Assembly (NCBI RefSeq): GCF_022559625.1
Contig: NZ_CP042288.1
Span: 3,071,333-3,135,332, forward strand
Length of the DNA stretch: 64,000 nucleotides
Source: Aquisalinus flavus
GTDB lineage: Bacteria; Pseudomonadota; Alphaproteobacteria; Caulobacterales; Parvularculaceae
Reading direction: 5' to 3'
Below the pieces are notes generated by a model that did not search any database, was not told the origin of the DNA, and was given only the letters and a program-made list of their open reading frames with translations. Below, piece by piece: positions 47,081 to 54,765 of the stretch. Each line of letters begins with the position of its first letter. The stretch's first letter is position 1. A program made the translations under genes and the position numbers.

Positions 47081-47665
47081 TTGTTCACAGAAGCGTCGTT
47101 TATAGAATTTCTCGAGAGCAACACGGTCGAAGTGCTCTGCAAAAACCACGTTTTTGAAGGTGAGCCGTGGTTATTTGGTGAATATTCTACTCATAAACCA
47201 GAATGCTCTTTCAGTGAATTTCGAGAGATTGTAGCTGATGGAATTCAAGCTGAGCCTGGAGATGTTTACGTGACGGGAAGCTCCGTATTTGGGCGAAGCA
47301 CTAATCCTCAAACTGATCGCTTCAATAAACCATTCAGGGACGAGTCTGACATTGACGTAGTAATAATTTCCTCGGCCATGTTTGCGTCGACTTGGCGACA
47401 GCTTTTGAAAGCATATTATGGCGGATACCCAGAAATATTGAAGTTTCACGGAAAATTTGTATTCAGAGGATTTGTTAATGAGCCGGATAGAGATTTTAAG
47501 TCTTCAGTACTGAATGATCTTATAAAACGAACCAACGACATGAAGAGAAGATTGCAAATACAAGCAGGAATTAAACAGGATATTAAATATAGAATCTACA
47601 GAAGCCTTGAAGATGCCAGAAAATACCAAGCCTATGCATTCGAGAAATGTCGAAGGAAATTATGA
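47081..47665 (+). CDS. Minimal nucleotidyltransferase-fold protein
   Basis: This 194-residue protein shows the core of a DNA polymerase beta-type nucleotidyltransferase: G66-S67-S68 (VTGSSVFGRS) and D90-I-D92 in DESDIDVVII, the two metal-binding acidic residues. The rest is unlike any family I can name. The C-terminal half is Lys/Arg-rich and helical. It starts with TTG at 47081, GAGGG lying 7 bases before; no in-frame ATG fits. The next gene begins 1 base after its stop. Codons are AT-rich. It may modify a protein or RNA by adding nucleotides, as in MenT/AbiEii-like toxins, but this is inferred. Confidence 0.8.
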   Translation: MFTEASFIEFLESNTVEVLCKNHVFEGEPWLFGEYSTHKPECSFSEFREIVADGIQAEPGDVYVTGSSVFGRSTNPQTDRFNKPFRDESDIDVVIISSAMFASTWRQLLKAYYGGYPEILKFHGKFVFRGFVNEPDRDFKSSVLNDLIKRTNDMKRRLQIQAGIKQDIKYRIYRSLEDARKYQAYAFEKCRRKL

Positions 47666-47666
47666 A

Positions 47667-48707
47667 ATGAATTTCAACGCTTTGATTCAAACAGAGAGGC
47701 CGCCTATTTCAAGTTTGGTGTCTGGTTTACGGACAGGTGGTTTGTTTGTAGACGATACCTTCCAGCGAAAATTGGTGTGGACCGAGAGACAAAAAATTCG
47801 GTTGATCGAAACTATACTAATGGGTTTTCCGATGCCGGAAATTTACCTGTGGCAACAGACAGCAGATGCTGAAAGCGGAGAGCAGAAAAGAAGTATCGTG
47901 GATGGGCAACAACGTCTAACGACTATGAGACAATTCGTTTCCAATGAATGGTCATTAAAAAAAGCAAGCCTTGACGCCAGTAATCGCAATTCGGAATTTG
48001 CGGGAGTATACTGGAAAGATCTTGATGATGGATATAAAAAAATATTTTGGGATTATGTTGTCAATGTACGAGTAATACCAAATCAAATAGAACTGGACGG
48101 TATCATTGATATTTTTAAACGTCTCAATGAAACGGATAAATCTCTCAATCCACAAGAAATAAGAAATGCCGAATTCAACGGAAAGCTAATAACGGCTGCC
48201 GAAGAAATCACGGAGCATCGCTTTTGGAGTGACTTCGAAGTGTTTTCAGCAAGTCAAATTCGGCGTATGCTTGATATCGAGTTTGCAAGTAGTTTGCTCG
48301 TGTTTTTGAGGCGCGGATCTGTTCAGGAGAACAATAAGTTACTGAATGAAATGTATGATCTTTATAACGATAAGTATGTGGAGAGAGCGACGGATATAAG
48401 AAAAGTCTTTTCCTTTCTGGATTGGCTGGCAGACTTGCTAGAAAGGCGCCCTGAATTGGAAAGTATTTTCAGCAAACCAGTTCATATATTTACCCTGTTT
48501 TCCGTTTGTGAAATTTTGGATGCGCGCCGTAGTTTTCCACAAGAGGGAGTTGAGGAGAAGTTGGTTAGCTTTGTTCGTGAATATGAGAAATCAAATTCCA
48601 CTGATCCTAATATTGTCGAATACAGAGAGGGGGCGCGGGCTAGGACGCGAAGCAAGTCAAGCCGTGAAGCGCGTTCGACCGGTCTCTTGAAATGGCTGAG
48701 CAAGTAA
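47667..48707 (+). CDS. DUF262 (GmrSD N-terminal, ParB-like) protein
   Basis: This 346-residue protein has the DUF262 domain: F32-Q-R-K-L-V-W, then SIVDGQQRLTT (D79-G-Q-Q-R83), motifs shared with the GmrS half of type IV restriction enzymes and with SspE. The C-terminal part (about 170-320) is helical, and the tail is Arg/Ser-rich. No DUF1524 HNH nuclease domain follows, unlike GmrSD. ATG 47667 is preferred, with AAGGAAA upstream, 1 base after the previous stop; the frame runs back to 47607. Low GC suggests transfer. A defence role is inferred from the family and context. Confidence 0.85.
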   Translation: MNFNALIQTERPPISSLVSGLRTGGLFVDDTFQRKLVWTERQKIRLIETILMGFPMPEIYLWQQTADAESGEQKRSIVDGQQRLTTMRQFVSNEWSLKKASLDASNRNSEFAGVYWKDLDDGYKKIFWDYVVNVRVIPNQIELDGIIDIFKRLNETDKSLNPQEIRNAEFNGKLITAAEEITEHRFWSDFEVFSASQIRRMLDIEFASSLLVFLRRGSVQENNKLLNEMYDLYNDKYVERATDIRKVFSFLDWLADLLERRPELESIFSKPVHIFTLFSVCEILDARRSFPQEGVEEKLVSFVREYEKSNSTDPNIVEYREGARARTRSKSSREARSTGLLKWLSK

Positions 48708-48725
48708 TAAAGAGGCCTGTTGCTT

Positions 48726-48814
48726 TAGGGCGGGTGGAGCGCAGCGATACCCGCCATTCCGGCCTCTTCGCGAACATCGATTGGCGGGTATCGCCTTCGG
48801 CTCCACCCGCCCTA
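48726..48814. repeat. REP hairpin, copy 1
   Basis: TAGGGCGGGTGGAG...ATACCCGCCA (48726-48756) pairs with TGGCGGGTATCG...CTCCACCCGCCCTA (48782-48814). The inner part (GCAGCG versus CCTTCGG) is less well matched. The TAG in the right arm is the stop codon of the transposase fragment. Confidence 0.85.
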
Positions 48815-49027
48815 CGGGTCGTCGAAAATCGGGGACCAGTCGCTTGAGGTTACAGACAGGGATTTGCCGTAAGTTTCTTTCCATCTGTGCCAGGTCGAGT
48901 GGGGCCATTGGTCAGGGTGCGTGACAAAGCCGTGCTTGACCGGGTTCATGTGGATATACGCGACATGGTTTTCAAAGTCGGTTTCGTCGCGGATGAGATG
49001 TTCCCAATAGACGGGGGGCATTTTGCG
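48812..49027 (-). pseudogene. RAYT (REP-associated tyrosine transposase) C-terminal fragment, copy 1
   Basis: This minus-strand fragment encodes the C-terminal end of a RAYT: YWEHLIRDETDFENHVAYIH, then MNPVKHGFVTHPDQWPHS and TWHRWKE, ending in SDWSP. It is the better preserved of the two C-terminal copies. The N-terminal catalytic part is missing. It cannot be active as it stands. Confidence 0.8.
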
Positions 49028-49116
49028 TAGGGCGGGTGGAGCGCAGCGATACCCGCCATTCCGGCTTCTTCGCGAACACCGATTGGCGGGTATCGCCTTC
49101 GGCTCCACCCGCCCTA
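49028..49116. repeat. REP hairpin, copy 2
   Basis: The arms are 49028-49058 and 49084-49116, the same sequence as copy 1 with two or three changes. It separates the two transposase C-terminal fragments. Confidence 0.85.
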
Positions 49117-49318
49117 CGGGTCGTCGAAATTCGGGGACCAGTCGCTTGAGGTTGCGGACAAAGATTTGCCGCAGGTTGCTTTCCATTTGTGCCAGGTCGA
49201 ATGGGGCCAATGGTCCGGGTGGGTGACCAGCCCGTGCTTGACCGGGTTCAGGTGGATATAGGCGACATGATTGTCGAAATCGGCGTCGTCGCGCTTCGGG
49301 TGCCTCTAAGGGAACAGG
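49114..49318 (-). pseudogene. RAYT C-terminal fragment, copy 2
   Basis: This fragment encodes DADFDNHVAYIH, then LNPVKHGLVTHPDHWPHS and TWHKWKATCGKS, ending SDWSPNFDDP. It is out of frame with copy 1. Upstream, the gene is cut by a 52-residue plus-strand ORF at 49322-49480. Confidence 0.75.
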
Positions 49319-49321
49319 TTC

Positions 49322-49480
49322 ATGCGAGTATTTTTGATAATGTCTGCACTTTTTGTTGCAGTCGCCGCTGGTGTCATACTCTTGAGGCAGGACAGTCTTT
49401 ACCTGCGTGAGATATGGAGCATCGTTGGTCTGGTTATACTTTTTACTGCCGCTTGGTCGTTCATCGGGCGAAAGAAGTAA
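49322..49480 (+). CDS. Putative 52-residue two-helix membrane protein
   Basis: This small frame encodes a hydrophobic peptide with two membrane helices, about residues 2-21 (VFLIMSALFVAVAAGVILL) and 30-47 (IWSIVGLVILFTAAWSFIG), separated by RQDSLYLRE and ended by RKK. The pattern is that of a genuine small membrane protein. It replaces the central part of the decayed RAYT gene and is more AT-rich than its surroundings. AGGG and AGG lie near the ATG (about 49308-49316). No family is recognised. Confidence 0.5.
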   Translation: MRVFLIMSALFVAVAAGVILLRQDSLYLREIWSIVGLVILFTAAWSFIGRKK

Positions 49481-49499
49481 TAGCAATAGCGCAATGCAC

Positions 49500-49638
49500 T
49501 GTAGCGCTCTGCCGTGTGCGCCCATGCGGCGCGGAGAGGATCGATGTGATCGGTGAGCAGCGTTTGCCGCCGGTCATGCAGGGCCAGTGTGAAAAAGTAG
49601 GTCCCGCCGGGGACATGGAGGCGGCGGTAGTCCGGCAT
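49500..49638 (-). pseudogene. RAYT N-terminal fragment
   Basis: This fragment starts MPDYRRLHVPGGTYFFTLAL and continues through HDRRQTLLTDHIDPLRAAWA to about AER, matching the beginning of RAYT (Y1 transposase) proteins. The part that should carry the HUH catalytic motif (DHxH) and the Tyr is absent. Confidence 0.8.
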
Positions 49639-49675
49639 GGTACGGAGTATGCGCGCGGGGGTTGCGATAGGCAAG

Positions 49676-49706
49676 AAAAAGCCCGGGGGGTGATGCCCGG
49701 GCTTTT
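49676..49706. terminator. Bidirectional terminator after ahcY
   Basis: GCCCGGG (49681-49687) pairs with CCCGGGC (49696-49702), with A5 on the left and T4 on the right. On the minus strand it ends ahcY with a U run. Confidence 0.8.
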
Positions 49707-49726
49707 GTTTTCGTGGCGGGATCGAG

Positions 49727-49758
49727 TGGCGGGTATCGCATTCGCTCCACCCGCCCTA
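49727..49758. repeat. REP half-element next to ahcY
   Basis: TGGCGGGTATCGCATTCGCT and CCACCCGCCCTA form one arm of the REP hairpin, without its partner. It ends 4 bases before the ahcY stop. Confidence 0.75.
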
Positions 49759-49762
49759 CGCC

Positions 49763-51163
49763 TTAATACCGGTACGCGTCGCTTTTGAACGGGCCTTTTT
49801 TCTCGACGCCGATATAGGCGGCCTGTTCGTCTGACAGCTCGGTCAGTTTGGCGCCGATCTTGTCGAGATGGAGCTTGGCGACCTTCTCGTCGAGATGCTT
49901 GGGCAGGACATAGACCTTGTTGTCGTATTTGCCGTCCGCATTGTTGCTGAACAGCTCGATCTGGGCCAGGGTCTGGTTGGTGAAGCTCGCCGACATGACG
50001 AAGCTGGGGTGGCCGGTGGCGTTGCCGAGGTTCAGGAGGCGGCCCTGGGACAGCAGCAGCATGCGCTTGCCGTCCGGATATTCGATCATGTCGACCTGGT
50101 CCTTGATATTGGTCCATTTGTAGTTCTTCAGACCCTCGACCTGGATCTCGTTGTCGAAGTGACCGATATTGCCGACGATCGCCATGTCTTTCAGCGAGCG
50201 CATGTGATCGACGGTCAGCACATCCTTGTTGCCGGTCGCGGTGATGACGATATCGGCGCGCGGGGCGCCTTCTTCCATGGTCACGACCTCGAACCCGTCC
50301 ATCGCCGCCTGCAGGGCGCAGATCGGGTCGACCTCGGTGACCATGACGCGGGCGCCGGCACCGCGCAGGGACTCAGCCGAGCCCTTGCCGACATCGCCAT
50401 AGCCGGCGACGAGGGCGGCCTTGCCGGCCATCATCACATCGGTGCCGCGGCGGATGCCGTCGACGAGGGACTCGCGGCAGCCATATTTGTTGTCGAATTT
50501 CGACTTGGTGACGCTGTCATTGACGTTGATCGCCGGGAAAGGCAGCTGGCCTTTCTTCTCGCGCTGATAGAGGCGCAGCACGCCGGTGGTGGTCTCTTCC
50601 GTCACGCCCTTGATATTGGCCTTGACGCGGGAATAGAAGCCCGGGTCGCGGGCGAGGCGTTCCTTGATGACGCGGAACAGTTCGCCTTCTTCCTCATTGC
50701 CGGGCTTGTCGAGCAGGGACGGGTTGGTCTCGGCATCCGAGCCGAGCAGGATCAGCATGGTGGCATCGCCGCCATCGTCGAGGATCATGTTGGCGAGCGA
50801 GCCGTCCGGCCATTCCCAGATCTTGTCGCAATAGTCCCAATATTCGGCCAGGGTCTCGCCCTTCTTGGCGAAGACCGGCGTGCCATTGGCGGCGATGGCG
50901 GCGGCGGCATGGTCCTGGGTCGAATAGATGTTGCAGGAGACCCAGCGGACCTCGGCGCCGAGGGCTTCCAGCGTCTGGATCAGCACGGCGGTCTGGATCG
51001 TCATGTGCAGGGAGCCGGCGATTTTCGCGCCCTTCAGCGGCTGCGACGGGCCGAATTCCTCGCGCGTGGCCATCAGGCCCGGCATTTCGGTCTCGGCGAT
51101 GGCGATTTCCTTGTTGCCATAGTCGGCGAGGTTGATGTCCTTGACGATGTAGTCTTCGCTCAT
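49763..51163 (-). CDS. ahcY: Adenosylhomocysteinase (SAH hydrolase)
   Basis: AhcY cleaves S-adenosylhomocysteine into adenosine and homocysteine, relieving inhibition of methyltransferases. The 466-residue cytoplasmic enzyme has the family's RISGSLHMT-type [21 protein letters not shown] segment, [21 protein letters not shown] (about 210-225, catalytic Lys and Asp), the NAD motif AGYGDVGKG (about 246), and the C-terminal KSDAYRY. A palindrome at 51241-51262, 78 bases upstream, may control it. The ribosome site is GGGGCTCCC-type AAAGGGGC before the ATG. Confidence 0.97.
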   Translation of the reverse strand: MSEDYIVKDINLADYGNKEIAIAETEMPGLMATREEFGPSQPLKGAKIAGSLHMTIQTAVLIQTLEALGAEVRWVSCNIYSTQDHAAAAIAANGTPVFAKKGETLAEYWDYCDKIWEWPDGSLANMILDDGGDATMLILLGSDAETNPSLLDKPGNEEEGELFRVIKERLARDPGFYSRVKANIKGVTEETTTGVLRLYQREKKGQLPFPAINVNDSVTKSKFDNKYGCRESLVDGIRRGTDVMMAGKAALVAGYGDVGKGSAESLRGAGARVMVTEVDPICALQAAMDGFEVVTMEEGAPRADIVITATGNKDVLTVDHMRSLKDMAIVGNIGHFDNEIQVEGLKNYKWTNIKDQVDMIEYPDGKRMLLLSQGRLLNLGNATGHPSFVMSASFTNQTLAQIELFSNNADGKYDNKVYVLPKHLDEKVAKLHLDKIGAKLTELSDEQAAYIGVEKKGPFKSDAYRY

Positions 51164-51240
51164 GGGAGCCCCTTTCAGGTGTTGCTCGAAATCTGGATTG
51201 GTGGCGCGTGTATAGCAGCGCGGCCCGGCTACGCCAAGAC

Positions 51241-51262
51241 GATATAAAGATTTCTTTATGTC
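51241..51262. promoter_or_regulatory. Palindromic operator candidate upstream of ahcY
   Basis: This 22-base palindrome has ATAAAGA-N2-TCTTTAT at its core with outer GA/TC pairs; one position on each side does not match. It sits 78 bases before the ahcY start. It is of the kind bound by ArsR-type SahR regulators of SAH and methionine metabolism in Proteobacteria. Confidence 0.6.
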
Positions 51263-51298
51263 CGGCCAGTGAAGCGGGCCACTCGCGCGGGAGAGCGG

Positions 51299-52237
51299 CT
51301 ATTTCAGCTCGCGCAGGATGGCGGTCAGGCCCTCGCGATAGCTGGGATAGCGGAAGGTGTAATCGAGGGTCTGCTTGACGCAGGCATTCGCCACGCGCTT
51401 GTTCTCGGCATAGAAGCTGCGCGCCATGGGCGAGAGCTGCGCGGTGTCGAGGTCGATCAGCGGCGGCGGGTCGAGGCCGAGGAGATAGGCGGCATATTCG
51501 ATCACCTCGTGCGGCGGGGAGGGCAAATCGTCGGCGAGGTTGAGGGCGTGGGTTTCGGGCCATTTCTGCGTCGGGCAGGTCAGGAGCGCGGCGATGATGC
51601 CGGCAATGTCGGCCTGGTGGATGCGCGAGAAGACCTGGCCCTTCTTGTAGATGCGCTGGCCGCCAAGGGCGTTGGCATCGCCGGTGCCGTCGCGCTGGGC
51701 AATGAGGGTCTCGATGGCGTTGCGGCCGGGGCCGTATATGCCGGCAAGGCGCAGGTTTACTTCGGCGCAATCATTGGCGGCGGCGAAATCCTCCCAGCCA
51801 TGCTCGGCCCTGAGGCGGCGGCGGCCGCGCTCTGATGTGGGCAGGACCGGGCTTTCCTCGGTGACCCAGCGGCCTTCATGGTCGCCATAGACGCCGGTCG
51901 AGGAGCAATAGAGGATCGAGCGGACATGGGAGAGGGCGGCGGGGCTGGCGCCGGTCAGCGCCTGCAGCCCGGCAAGGGCCGGGTCGCCGGCCTCGCCAGG
52001 GGAGACCGAGACGAGAATGTCGGTGACGGGCGGGCCCTCGGCGGGGACAAGCGCCTCGGCGGGGAGGCGGTTGGGCGCATCCCACAGAACGGCGCGGATG
52101 CCGCTCTCGTCGATCTGCCGCGCCTTGTTCGCGTCCCGGGTGGTGCCGGAGACATGCCAGCCATGGGCGAGCATCTCGCGGGCGGCGGCAGTGGCGGAAT
52201 AGCCAAGGCCGAGGCAGAGAAGGTGGCCGTTACTCAC
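51299..52237 (-). CDS. YeeZ-like NAD(P)-binding epimerase/SDR protein
   Basis: This 312-residue protein has the Rossmann motif CLGLGYSATAAAREM (residues 6-20) and the extended-SDR active-site segment YCSSTGVYGDHEG (about 110), as in YeeZ. Length and pattern fit that family, whose reaction is not established. The Tyr of VYG would be catalytic; the Lys one turn later is missing (YxxxR/E). It follows the phosphatase gene by 29 bases on the same strand. Confidence 0.85.
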   Translation of the reverse strand: MSNGHLLCLGLGYSATAAAREMLAHGWHVSGTTRDANKARQIDESGIRAVLWDAPNRLPAEALVPAEGPPVTDILVSVSPGEAGDPALAGLQALTGASPAALSHVRSILYCSSTGVYGDHEGRWVTEESPVLPTSERGRRRLRAEHGWEDFAAANDCAEVNLRLAGIYGPGRNAIETLIAQRDGTGDANALGGQRIYKKGQVFSRIHQADIAGIIAALLTCPTQKWPETHALNLADDLPSPPHEVIEYAAYLLGLDPPPLIDLDTAQLSPMARSFYAENKRVANACVKQTLDYTFRYPSYREGLTAILRELK

Positions 52238-52266
52238 TTGTCTGTACGCTCACTTTTATACGCTCA

Positions 52267-52734
52267 CTATTGCGCGTCGTCCTTGCGGATATGCTCGAGA
52301 AAGCCACGGGCGGCGTCCTCGATCAGGTCGAGCACATGCTCGAACCCGCCATCGCCTCCATAATACGGATCGGGTACTTCCCGTTCCGGACCTGTCCCGA
52401 AATCAAGGAGCAGGCGGATGTCGCAGTCGCGATTGGGCGGCGCCATGGACAGGAGGTTGGCGTGGTTCGACAGGTCCATCGCCATGAGATAGTCGAACTC
52501 GTAGAAATCGGCGAGGTCGACCTTGCGCGCGCGCTGGGCGGAGAGGTCGTAACCGCGGCGCTTCGCGGCGGCCATCATGCGCTGGTCCGGGCTGTGGCCC
52601 TCATGCCAGCCGCCGGTGCCGGCACTGTCGATATAGACCTCGACATCTTCCTTCGCGGCAAGGGCGCGGAACACGCCCTCGGCCGCGGGCGAGCGGCAGA
52701 TATTGCCGAGACAGACGAACAGAACGCGTTTCAT
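52267..52734 (-). CDS. Low-molecular-weight protein-tyrosine phosphatase
   Basis: This 155-residue enzyme has the P-loop V7-C8-L-G-N-I-C-R-S, with catalytic Cys8 and Arg14, and the general-acid Asp in VPDPYYGG (about 128). A C-terminal helix ends the fold. It should dephosphorylate tyrosine residues, perhaps on kinases of polysaccharide export. Its length is normal. It lies upstream of the YeeZ-like gene on the same strand. Confidence 0.94.
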   Translation of the reverse strand: MKRVLFVCLGNICRSPAAEGVFRALAAKEDVEVYIDSAGTGGWHEGHSPDQRMMAAAKRRGYDLSAQRARKVDLADFYEFDYLMAMDLSNHANLLSMAPPNRDCDIRLLLDFGTGPEREVPDPYYGGDGGFEHVLDLIEDAARGFLEHIRKDDAQ

Positions 52735-52826
52735 GGGCGGGCCTCAGGATCTTGATGCTGCCCGTCCGTGCTACAACGCCCTGCCGCAGAGTGCAAAGCC
52801 ATAGCGACGCGATATGGCCGACAGGA

Positions 52827-53312
52827 TTATTGCGCGGCCAGTTCTGCCAGGCACTTGTCGAGGCTCGCCATCTCGCTTTCGGCGCTGGGCAGGGCGATGG
52901 TTATGTCGATGCCCTGGCCGGTGAGGGAAAAGCTGCCGGCGGTGAGGAAATGGTTGATGATCCGCTTGTTGGCGTCCCACTCGTTGACCGTCAGGACCGC
53001 GATATCCGAGGAGGCATCGGTGCCGAGGGATATCTTCATCGACGCGCCGGAGGGCAGCGTGCCGGTATAGTCGCTGACCCCATTGCGGTTGAAGAATTCG
53101 GGCGCTTTGACGCCGAACCGGGCGCGGTTCTTTTCGAAGGAGAAGACGACGAGCGGTGGTGTTTCGCCCGAGCTCATATAGCACACCGCGCTTGGCTGGC
53201 CGGGCTGTGCCGGGAGCGGCGTTGGGCGGGCATACCATTCCTGCGCTGCGGCGGGCAGGGTGGCCGTGACCATTGCTGCCGTGGCGGCTGCGAGCAAAAC
53301 GGGAAGGCGCAT
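52827..53312 (-). CDS. Secreted hypothetical protein
   Basis: I do not recognise this 161-residue protein. It has a signal peptide (MRLPVLLAAATAAMV, cleavage after AAA-QEW at about 23). The mature part is rich in beta-strand-like sequence with two Cys (AVCYMS and LDKCLAE) that probably form a disulfide. ATG 53312 is chosen because GGAG lies 9 bases before and the signal starts there; 53333 is possible. Similar small periplasmic proteins are common in Alphaproteobacteria. Confidence 0.7.
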   Translation of the reverse strand: MRLPVLLAAATAAMVTATLPAAAQEWYARPTPLPAQPGQPSAVCYMSSGETPPLVVFSFEKNRARFGVKAPEFFNRNGVSDYTGTLPSGASMKISLGTDASSDIAVLTVNEWDANKRIINHFLTAGSFSLTGQGIDITIALPSAESEMASLDKCLAELAAQ

Positions 53313-53454
53313 CAGGGATCTCCACTCGAACATGCTGGGTGAAGATTATTTCCCGGAATTTTACTGCTCAATCCCCTGTTCCGGGGGGCTGCAAGCCTGA
53401 CAACAGCCGGCGCTGATGCTTTGATGGCGGCTCGTCCCCTGCTACAACGGCGCC

Positions 53455-54168
53455 ATGCAGAGTGCAAAAAATATCGTGATCCTGACCGGGGCGGGGGTGA
53501 GTGCCGATAGCGGCGTTGCGACGTTTCGCGATGCGGGCGGCATCTGGGCGCAATATTCCATCGAGGAGGTGGCGACGCCCGATGCGTTCTCGCGCGACCC
53601 TGAGAAAGTGCATGGCTTCTACAATATGCGCCGGGCCGGGCTGGCGGGCGTCGAGCCGAACGCGGCCCATTTCGCGCTGGCACGGCTGGAGCGTGAGCTG
53701 GCGGCGCGCGGCGGCAGGCTGACGCTGGTCAGCCAGAATGTCGATGATTTGCACCGGCGGGCGGGATCGGAGAACATCCTCGCCATGCATGGGGCGCTGG
53801 CCGAGGCGCTGTGCCAGTTTTGCCGCCATGTCGTGCCGTGGACGGAGGATCTGTCGGCCGAGACACAGTGCCCTGACTGCGGGTCGGCCAGGGGCATGCG
53901 GCCCAATGTCGTCTGGTTCGGCGAGGTGCCGCATCATCTGGACGCGATCGCCATGGCGCTGGCAGAAGCCGACATGTTCGTCGCCATCGGCACGTCGGGC
54001 GCGGTCTATCCCGCCGCCGGGCTGGTCGCCGAGGCCCGCTCGCTCCATATCCCCTGTGTCGAGCTGAATCTGGAACCGTCCGACAATGCCCGGCTGTTCA
54101 CCGACCGGCGCTATGGCAAGGCGAGCGAGGTCGTGCCGGAGTGGGTGGAGGATGTGCTGAAAGGATAG
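53455..54168 (+). CDS. cobB: Sirtuin-type NAD-dependent protein deacylase
   Basis: This 237-residue sirtuin removes acyl groups from lysine using NAD. Seen are GAGVSADSGVATFRD (residues 12-26), Tyr56 and Arg59 in FYNMRR, which are typical of class III enzymes that prefer succinyl or malonyl groups, QNVDDLH, the catalytic His in AMHGAL, and two zinc Cys pairs (CQFC and CPDC). The length matches bacterial CobB. It is followed by REP-like elements, then phhB. Confidence 0.93.
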   Translation: MQSAKNIVILTGAGVSADSGVATFRDAGGIWAQYSIEEVATPDAFSRDPEKVHGFYNMRRAGLAGVEPNAAHFALARLERELAARGGRLTLVSQNVDDLHRRAGSENILAMHGALAEALCQFCRHVVPWTEDLSAETQCPDCGSARGMRPNVVWFGEVPHHLDAIAMALAEADMFVAIGTSGAVYPAAGLVAEARSLHIPCVELNLEPSDNARLFTDRRYGKASEVVPEWVEDVLKG

Positions 54169-54219
54169 CCTCCTCGTCCTTCGAGGCCTTGCTGCGCAAG
54201 GCACCTCAGGATGAGGAGG
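54169..54219. repeat. REP-like CCTTCGAG element, copy 2
   Basis: CCTCCTCGTCCTTCGAGG and CCTCAGGATGAGGAGG frame an inner CCTTGCTGCGCAAGG stem. It begins just after the cobB stop. A partner in inverted order lies at 54232-54274. Confidence 0.75.
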
Positions 54220-54231
54220 AGTTTCAGGAAG

Positions 54232-54274
54232 CCCTCATCCTGAGGCGGCTGCAAAGCAGCCCACGAAGGATGGG
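54232..54274. repeat. REP-like element, copy 3 (inverted)
   Basis: CCTCATCCTGAGG and CCACGAAGGATGGG flank a GGCTGC...GCAGCC stem. It lies in opposite orientation to copy 2, 12 bases away; together they form a larger palindrome between cobB and phhB. Confidence 0.7.
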
Positions 54275-54313
54275 ACAGATCGAAAAGTAAAATGTTTTTA
54301 CACGGAGGATATC

Positions 54314-54628
54314 ATGGTCGAGAAGCTGAGTGAGAAGGAACGGGCGAAGTTCATCAACGAGTTTTCGCAATGGTCGATGGTCGAGGGCCGCGATGCGGTC
54401 AAGAAGTCGTTCAAGTTCGCCGATTTCAACGAGGCGTTCGGGTTCATGACCCGGGTCGCGCTGATGGCCGACAAGATGGATCACCACCCGGAATGGTTCA
54501 ACGTCTACAACAAGGTCGAGATCACCCTGTCGACCCATGATGCGGGCGAGGATGGCGGCCTGTCGCAGCGCGACGTTGCGCTCGCCGCCTTCATCGAAAA
54601 GGCCGCTGCCCTGTTCAAGCCGGAATAG
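54314..54628 (+). CDS. phhB: 4a-hydroxytetrahydrobiopterin dehydratase
   Basis: This 104-residue pterin dehydratase (PCD/DCoH fold) recycles the 4a-hydroxy pterin formed by aromatic amino acid hydroxylases. The conserved active-site stretch reads [16 protein letters not shown] (about residues 55-70), with the paired His, followed by LSTHDAGE. The usual motif has STHDAGG; a Glu-Asp pair here is a small insertion. No phenylalanine hydroxylase gene is close. Confidence 0.93.
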   Translation: MVEKLSEKERAKFINEFSQWSMVEGRDAVKKSFKFADFNEAFGFMTRVALMADKMDHHPEWFNVYNKVEITLSTHDAGEDGGLSQRDVALAAFIEKAAALFKPE

Positions 54629-54684
54629 GGGCGCTGCGCGGGGATCTGAACAGCAGCGCGCAGGACTCGTCCTGACAACAGCAA

Positions 54685-54710
54685 AACGGGCAACCCGGAA
54701 GCTGCCCGTT
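54685..54710 (+). terminator. Terminator after phhB
   Basis: AACGGGCA (54685-54692) and TGCCCGTT (54703-54710) form an 8-bp stem, followed by CTTTC. It serves the plus strand. Confidence 0.6.
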
Positions 54711-54724
54711 CTTTCAGTCTATCG

Positions 54725-54747
54725 CGAGCCTCAAGTCTTGAGGCTCG
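54725..54747. terminator. Hairpin between converging phhB and the beta-repeat membrane protein
   Basis: Perfect 10-bp arms CGAGCCTCAA and TTGAGGCTCG enclose a 3-base loop (GTC). It is placed to end the minus-strand gene. Confidence 0.6.
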
Positions 54748-54765
54748 ACCATCAAGCCTTCGCCA

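Larger units (their letters stand above)
48708..49321. other. REP and transposase-remnant region
   Basis: A 302-base unit is present twice in tandem (from 48726 and from 49028, about 85% identical by eye). Each unit has a REP hairpin followed, on the minus strand, by the last part of a RAYT transposase gene. No intact gene lies here. Confidence 0.7.

Noticed and set aside
47074..47157. ATG 47074 as the start of the nucleotidyltransferase
   Set aside because: It is in another frame and stops early. The frame with GSS and DxD motifs starts at TTG 47081.
48726..49116. Possible CRISPR array from the repeated hairpins
   Set aside because: Only two long units with a 302-base period and related contents; no short regular spacers. 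REP plus RAYT fragments explains it.
51164..51298. SAM or SAH riboswitch upstream of ahcY
   Set aside because: I could not find the conserved stems or pseudoknot of SAH, SAM-II or SAM/SAH riboswitches in this 135-base leader; a palindromic operator fits better.
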